Assembly (NCBI GenBank): GCA_052093725.1
Contig: JBQDHL010000005.1
Coordinates: forward strand, 1-46,294
DNA: 46,294 nt
Direction of reading: 5' to 3'
Source of the DNA: Jeotgalicoccus sp052093725
GTDB taxonomy: Bacteria; Bacillota; Bacilli; Staphylococcales; Salinicoccaceae
In this document: one piece after another, positions 42,319 to 46,294 of the stretch
Layout: each line of letters opens with the position of its first letter
Numbering within the stretch: position 1 is the first letter of the stretch
Notes under the pieces: generated by a model
The model's database searches: none
Seen by the model: only the letters and a program-made list of their open reading frames with translations
What the model was told of the DNA's origin: nothing
Position numbers and translations under genes: made by a program

Positions 42319-43675
42319 TGTCAGCCTCCTTTTTCATCGTTAATGTAAATGTTGTTCCTTCGTTAACTGTGCTTTCCACTAATATATCGATGTCGTTATT
42401 TTTTGCCAGCTGCTTCGCTATTGATAAACCGAGACCGGATCCTCCTGTTTTTCTCGTTCGTGCTTTATCCACTCTGTAGAATCGGGTGAAGATTTCCGAT
42501 AAGTCTTCTTCCGGTATTCCGATTCCGTAATCAGTAACTGAAATAATTACCGTGCTTTCTGTCTCATCGATACTGACATCTATATCGTCACTGCTGTATT
42601 TATACGCATTATCCAAAAATATACGCAGCAGCTGTTCGAACGCCGGAGGATGAACATAAACGTACGGATTCGTACCTTCGGAGTCAATATTAATATTGCG
42701 TTTAAATACCTTTTCGAGACGAGATGCAACGCTCTCAATCAGCTTCACTGCAGGGATATGCTCCTTACCTCCACTTGTATCGCTATGCGTTATTTTCGTA
42801 AAACTCAGGAACTGCTCTGTCAGATATTTCATCCGTGTCGTTTCTTCAGATATAGCTGTTATTCCTTCATCCAACAAATCTTCACGCGTTTTTCCGAAAC
42901 GTTCAAGCATTCTTGCATATGAACTGATTACAGTAAGCGGTGTTTTTAATTCATGCGATGCGTTCATTATAAACGCCTGCTGATTATCATCATGCGTCTT
43001 TAAAGTCAGCATCATATCGTTGTATGAATCTGTCAGCATTTTCAGTTCAACTGTATCGGATTTATTGACGGGAATCGTTTTATAACGCCTCACGTTATTC
43101 TTATCATTCATTCTTCTGACAAGCTGTTTAATCGGACCTGTAATCAGATTCGTAATGACTTGATTTAAGATGAAAACCAGTGTCAGCAGAATGACAGTCG
43201 AGATGATTAATATCCACTTTAAAATATTATAAGTATCGTATAAAAAATATACATTCTCATAAATCTGCAGACTGTGAATTTCACCGGTATTCCAAATCAC
43301 CGGCATGGATACCATGACAAAATTCTCATCTTTAAACGAAACTGTATCTGTGTATTTTGATGTACTGTACGGTCTTGATAGCTCAAGATAGCTTTCGTCG
43401 GTCGCAATCCTGACAATGCGTTCTTCTTGCTCATTCACCATCGTAATGTAACCGTCCGACAGAGAGAAATACTGCAGCACAGTTTCTCCGCTGATGCCGC
43501 TGTCCTCTGCCTCCTGAATTTCAGTAATAATATTATTGCCGCGGTTTTCGAGCTGCCCCATTTCCGCTTCCAGCGAATAATGTTTATAGGCAAAGTAAAT
43601 TAACGAGTTGGTCAGCACTACAACGATAGCGATCATAACCGTCGTATAAAGCTGTATTTTTGTTCCGAGTTTCAT
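42302..43675 (-). CDS. membrane sensor histidine kinase (YkoH/ArlS-like)
   Basis: A 457-residue sensor kinase. Two membrane helices (about 8-30 and 152-174) frame an extracellular sensor of about 120 residues. A HAMP linker follows, then the dimerisation box NASHELKTPLTVISSYARM with phospho-acceptor His241. The ATPase domain has the N box (IFLDNAYKYSSDD), ITDYGIGIPEEDL-like G1 (VTDYGIGIPEED), FTRFYRVDKARTR and GSGLGLSIAKQ. It starts 4 bases after the regulator stop and overlaps the PepSY gene. The signal is unknown; PepSY partners suggest an envelope cue. Confidence 0.92.
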   Translation of the reverse strand: MKLGTKIQLYTTVMIAIVVVLTNSLIYFAYKHYSLEAEMGQLENRGNNIITEIQEAEDSGISGETVLQYFSLSDGYITMVNEQEERIVRIATDESYLELSRPYSTSKYTDTVSFKDENFVMVSMPVIWNTGEIHSLQIYENVYFLYDTYNILKWILIISTVILLTLVFILNQVITNLITGPIKQLVRRMNDKNNVRRYKTIPVNKSDTVELKMLTDSYNDMMLTLKTHDDNQQAFIMNASHELKTPLTVISSYARMLERFGKTREDLLDEGITAISEETTRMKYLTEQFLSFTKITHSDTSGGKEHIPAVKLIESVASRLEKVFKRNINIDSEGTNPYVYVHPPAFEQLLRIFLDNAYKYSSDDIDVSIDETESTVIISVTDYGIGIPEEDLSEIFTRFYRVDKARTRKTGGSGLGLSIAKQLAKNNDIDILVESTVNEGTTFTLTMKKEADNGEAE

Positions 43676-43678
43676 AAA

Positions 43679-44353
43679 CTAATCCTTAATAATATAACCA
43701 ATGCCGCGCACACTGGAAATTAGTGATGGTTTTTCCGTATCCAGCTTTTTACGAATATAACGCACATAAACATCCACGGTATTCGTATCGCCGAAGTAGT
43801 CATAGCCCCACACTGCATCGATAATCTGATCGCGCGACAGTGCCTGGTTTTTATTGTTTATAAGATAAAGCAGAACATCGTATTCTTTCTGTGTCAGATA
43901 CACTGCTTCACCGTTGCTGTAAACTTCCCGTGCAAGCGGTCTGATTTCAAGATGGCGGTGTGCAATACTTTCTTTTTTCACTTCACCTGCCGCTGCTGAT
44001 TTCAGATGCACACGGATTCTCGCAAGAAGTTCCTCTACTTCAAATGGTTTCGTCATATAATCATTTGCTCCAGAATCCAGTCCGCTGACTTTGTCCATTA
44101 CAGCATCTCTTGCTGTGAGCATTATTATTTTTATATCATTATTCTTCTGTCTGATTCTTCTAAGGACTTCGAGCCCGTTAAGTTCAGGAATCATAACATC
44201 AAGCAGAATTAACGAGTAATCACCGGTTTCATATTTCTCCAGCGCTTCTTTTCCTGTATATGCAATATCTGTTTCATAGTTTTCAAATTCCAGTTCAAGC
44301 TGTATGACACGTGCAATTTTCTCATCGTCTTCCACTATCAGTATTCTCTCCAT
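43679..44353 (-). CDS. OmpR-family response regulator
   Basis: A 224-residue regulator. The receiver domain has the acidic pair in IVEDD (residues 7-10), the phospho-acceptor Asp52 in LLDVMIP, Thr80-region MLTARD and Lys102 in YMTKPF. The C-terminal winged helix (about 128-224) ends YVRYIRKKLDTEKPSLISSVRGIGYIIKD. It is the first gene of the operon with the kinase and PepSY protein. The lipoprotein gene upstream, which ends in its own terminator, is a likely target. Confidence 0.94.
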   Translation of the reverse strand: MERILIVEDDEKIARVIQLELEFENYETDIAYTGKEALEKYETGDYSLILLDVMIPELNGLEVLRRIRQKNNDIKIIMLTARDAVMDKVSGLDSGANDYMTKPFEVEELLARIRVHLKSAAAGEVKKESIAHRHLEIRPLAREVYSNGEAVYLTQKEYDVLLYLINNKNQALSRDQIIDAVWGYDYFGDTNTVDVYVRYIRKKLDTEKPSLISSVRGIGYIIKD

Positions 44354-44427
44354 GATATCGCCTCACAATATATATTGGTTATTGTAATTATACCATGCAG
44401 ACTGTTATAAGCTGTATTTAAACATGA

Positions 44428-44452
44428 TAAAAACAACGCCCCGGAGGGCGTC
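44428..44452 (-). terminator. terminator of the PepSY lipoprotein gene
   Basis: ACGCCC and GGGCGT pair across a 4-base loop and the minus strand continues with TTGTTTTTA. It isolates the lipoprotein from the regulator operon. Confidence 0.8.
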
Positions 44453-44457
44453 ATCTA

Positions 44458-45345
44458 TTAGTCATCAATCTCAGTAACATCGCCGGTTTTAGCATTTACT
44501 TTCACTTCGTAATCGCCGATTTCAAATTCATATTTGAAGTCATCCACGTCGTAGTCCCACTCATCAATCTCACCATTCACCGCTTCCGCTGCTGTTTCTT
44601 TTGCCTGTTTCAGCGAGATGATTTTTTCTTCCTGTGCTGCTTCTAGACGTTTAAATCCGCGGTCGTTGTTCTCGTCCTCATGTTCTTCTTCAAGTACTGA
44701 CAGATCATCTGCTTTCAGTTTCACTTCGTACTCTTCGTTTTTATTTTCAAGTTTCACTTCGTAGTAATAGACACCGTCATCTTCTTCATAGCTGACACCT
44801 TCTAAAATACCGTCGAAGTTTTTATGTGCCGCTTCAATTGCTTCTGCTGCTTTGTCATCTTTAAAAGCAGCGGCAAGTTTTGTACTGCCGTTATTTTCAG
44901 CTGACTGACTGCTGCTTTTCTCTGCAGCCTTCACTTCATTGTCGTCGTCATCTGATTCTACATCATCACGATCATCGTCTCTGTCGTTATCATCTTCATC
45001 GTCACGCTCAAGATCCTGTTCAATAATACTTAAATCTTCTGCATTAAGCTTCACTTCAAAATCGTCATTGCCGTTCTCGATCTCTACATCGTAGTAGTAT
45101 ACGCCGTCATCTTCATCGTATTCCACATCTGTCACTGTACCTTCAAACTCTTTAAGCGCTTTGTCCACCGCCTGCTGTGCAGTAGTGCCCGATGCTGTTT
45201 CAGTATTATCTTTCACCGTTACAGAACCTTTATTTTCTTCTGTTTCCCATTCCATATCATCTGCACTTACGTTTGCTCCGCATGCTCCTAAAACTAACGC
45301 TGATGCCAGTACTCCGCCAACTAAAAAACTTTTGTTTAATTTCAT
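44458..45345 (-). CDS. lipoprotein with three PepSY domains
   Basis: A 295-residue surface lipoprotein. The signal peptide MKLNKSFLVGGVLASALVLG ends at the lipobox Cys22. Three PepSY-like repeats follow, at about 55-110, 165-215 and 250-295, each with a tyrosine-rich beta core (DDGVYYYDVEIEN, DDGVYYYEVKLEN, DDFKYEFEIGDYEVKVN). Long Asp/Glu runs separate them, which could bind Ca2+ or other cations. I chose the ATG at 45345, with GGAGG 9 bases upstream; the longer frame would begin within the promoter region. It precedes the two-component operon on the same strand. Confidence 0.85.
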   Translation of the reverse strand: MKLNKSFLVGGVLASALVLGACGANVSADDMEWETEENKGSVTVKDNTETASGTTAQQAVDKALKEFEGTVTDVEYDEDDGVYYYDVEIENGNDDFEVKLNAEDLSIIEQDLERDDEDDNDRDDDRDDVESDDDDNEVKAAEKSSSQSAENNGSTKLAAAFKDDKAAEAIEAAHKNFDGILEGVSYEEDDGVYYYEVKLENKNEEYEVKLKADDLSVLEEEHEDENNDRGFKRLEAAQEEKIISLKQAKETAAEAVNGEIDEWDYDVDDFKYEFEIGDYEVKVNAKTGDVTEIDD

Positions 45346-45473
45346 TTCAATCATCCTCCATTTATATTGCCGCTGTTTAAGTGCGGTGTGTTTCATTTGT
45401 TACTTACAGTATATCCGCGCTGAACTAACGGACAGTTAAGCAATAATTAAAGGATGATTAAAAAGCATTGTGT

Positions 45474-46247
45474 TTATTTTAACTGTTCAAGTATTTGAAG
45501 AGCATCTTCCCGTTCTAGCTTCTTCAGCGTTCTGAGTGCCCTTCTTACTATAAATGGTGAAGTCTCATTAATATTCTCTTTCAAAAACAGAACTACTTCT
45601 TCCGGATAATATTTCGATATATCGTTTAAATGATTCGCAACTGATTTCTCCACGTATCTCGACGGATCATTCAGAAACGGCTGCAGCAGCTTGAAGTTCT
45701 CTTCCACATCCCCTCTCAGGAAGTTCAGTTTTTTCGCCCACGGCAGACGCGGTCTCGGTCCTTCTGTGACCAGTCTTCTTAAGTGAGCATTGTCACTGCT
45801 GCCCCATTCCTTAAATACCGCTTCGACTTTTTCGTAATCATTTTCTATAAATGGACGGATTGAAAATTCGGCTGTGTCCCGTTTCGTCACTTCCTCGATC
45901 GCTCTCATCGACTGGTCAAAATTCTCCAGACCGTACAACTCGATAAACTTCGCCAGCGCTCTGTAGTAATACATTTCTTCAAACGGAAAATAAAATTTAT
46001 CGTTTTCATTGCCGAGCATTTCTATAATAATCCCGATAGCTTCAGTGTAATCTTCCGGCAGATACTTTCTAAGCTGTTCTGCGAACACTTCAATCCTTTC
46101 AGACATACGTCCGCCTTCAATTTTGCTTACTGTATCTTTAATAAAATTTTCACCGTCAAATTCCGGATATACTTTACCGATATCCTCCGCATAGTGTTTC
46201 GCCAAGTCTTCATTAAAGTAATCTTTCATCAATTTTCTGCCGTTCAT
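45474..46247 (-). CDS. HEAT-repeat DNA alkylation repair protein (AlkC/AlkD-like)
   Basis: A 257-residue all-helical protein of paired helices, as in the AlkC/AlkD glycosylase superfamily that removes alkylated bases without base flipping. The segment WGSSDNAHLRRLVTEGPRPRLPWAKKL is a landmark of the AlkC branch, and the repeats LLQPFLNDPSRYVEKSVANHLNDISKYYPEEVVLFLKE are HEAT-like (landmarks DPSRYVEKSVAN). I chose the ATG at 46247 because a GGTGGAG site lies about 5 bases upstream; the GTG at 46256 falls within it. Glycosylase activity is inferred from the family. Confidence 0.82.
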   Translation of the reverse strand: MNGRKLMKDYFNEDLAKHYAEDIGKVYPEFDGENFIKDTVSKIEGGRMSERIEVFAEQLRKYLPEDYTEAIGIIIEMLGNENDKFYFPFEEMYYYRALAKFIELYGLENFDQSMRAIEEVTKRDTAEFSIRPFIENDYEKVEAVFKEWGSSDNAHLRRLVTEGPRPRLPWAKKLNFLRGDVEENFKLLQPFLNDPSRYVEKSVANHLNDISKYYPEEVVLFLKENINETSPFIVRRALRTLKKLEREDALQILEQLK

Positions 46248-46256
46248 CGTCTCCAC

Positions 46257-46294
46257 CTCATTTTTTATAATAAAAAGAGCCCCTATCTGTGTAG
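46257..46294. other. right edge, no gene visible
   Basis: These last bases are A/T-rich followed by AAAAAGAGCCCCTATC. That looks like the left arm of a terminator whose other half lies outside the window. Nothing else can be read. Confidence 0.4.

Noticed and set aside
1..46294. CRISPR arrays, insertion sequences, prophage, tRNA or rRNA genes
   Set aside because: I saw no regularly spaced repeats, transposase-like proteins, integrases or recognisable structural RNA genes. The only repeats are short operator-like elements and terminators.

Overview
The window reads as a low-GC Gram-positive chromosome of the Staphylococcaceae type. The FemX/FmhB-like fragment at the left edge, FdhD with its CCGKSR motif, AldH, GuaC and Mqo all look like staphylococcal proteins. 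Several gene arrangements differ from Staphylococcus itself: glnA stands without glnR, and DAHP synthase and chorismate mutase are separate genes. There are many Na+-coupled transporter families (NptA, NSS, NhaC-like, PutP, DASS). A salt-adapted relative such as Jeotgalicoccus, Salinicoccus or Macrococcus would fit, but this is inference. The sequence is a draft: it holds one run of 100 N (4826-4925) and one homopolymer frameshift (metI).

Layout. 1-4.7 kb: femX fragment, a small membrane protein, a bifunctional NadR, and a serine operon (class V aminotransferase overlapping serA). 4.7-9.8 kb: a HAD hydrolase broken by the N gap, the phosphate transporter NptA, glutamine synthetase and an NSS symporter. 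9.8-14.5 kb: a formate module with an OFA transporter and a molybdopterin oxidoreductase on the minus strand, facing away from fdhD. 14.5-18.2 kb: a membrane-anchored glucosaminidase, a 58-aa orphan ORF, an NhaC-like antiporter and metA. 18.2-20.8 kb: an aromatic amino acid locus (aroF-type DAHP synthase and chorismate mutase, divergent from tyrA). 20.9-24.3 kb: guaC, a MerR-like DNA-binding protein with a long acidic tail, and a frameshifted metI. 24.3-29.4 kb: mqo, a small PH-like protein with a HAD-IB phosphatase, ytoQ and putP. 29.4-37.2 kb: a TRAP-TAXI operon (binding protein, DUF1850, fused permease), YeiH, a DASS anion transporter and an orphan EIIC_2 protein. 37.3-41.6 kb: a small membrane protein, aldH, MFS, GNAT and MarR genes. 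41.6-46.3 kb: a two-component system with PepSY partners on both sides, and an AlkC/AlkD-like HEAT-repeat protein.

Most transcription units are short and end in clear stem-loop terminators, many of them shared by convergent genes. The genes are mainly ordinary metabolism and transport: serine, methionine and aromatic biosynthesis, nitrogen and organic acid uptake, and redox.

The strongest unusual signal is the leader of the DAHP synthase gene. It has a consensus promoter, an 18-codon leader peptide ending Leu-Tyr-Phe-Ser-Tyr-Phe-stop, a ladder of mutually exclusive stem-loops, and a perfect 12-bp terminator just before the gene's ribosome binding site. This looks like ribosome-mediated attenuation by tyrosine and phenylalanine, not a T-box. 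Other points worth checking are the MerR-like acidic protein with a C-terminal amphipathic helix, the PepSY/two-component cluster, the T7 frameshift in metI, and paired operator-like repeats upstream of putP, the serine operon and mqo.
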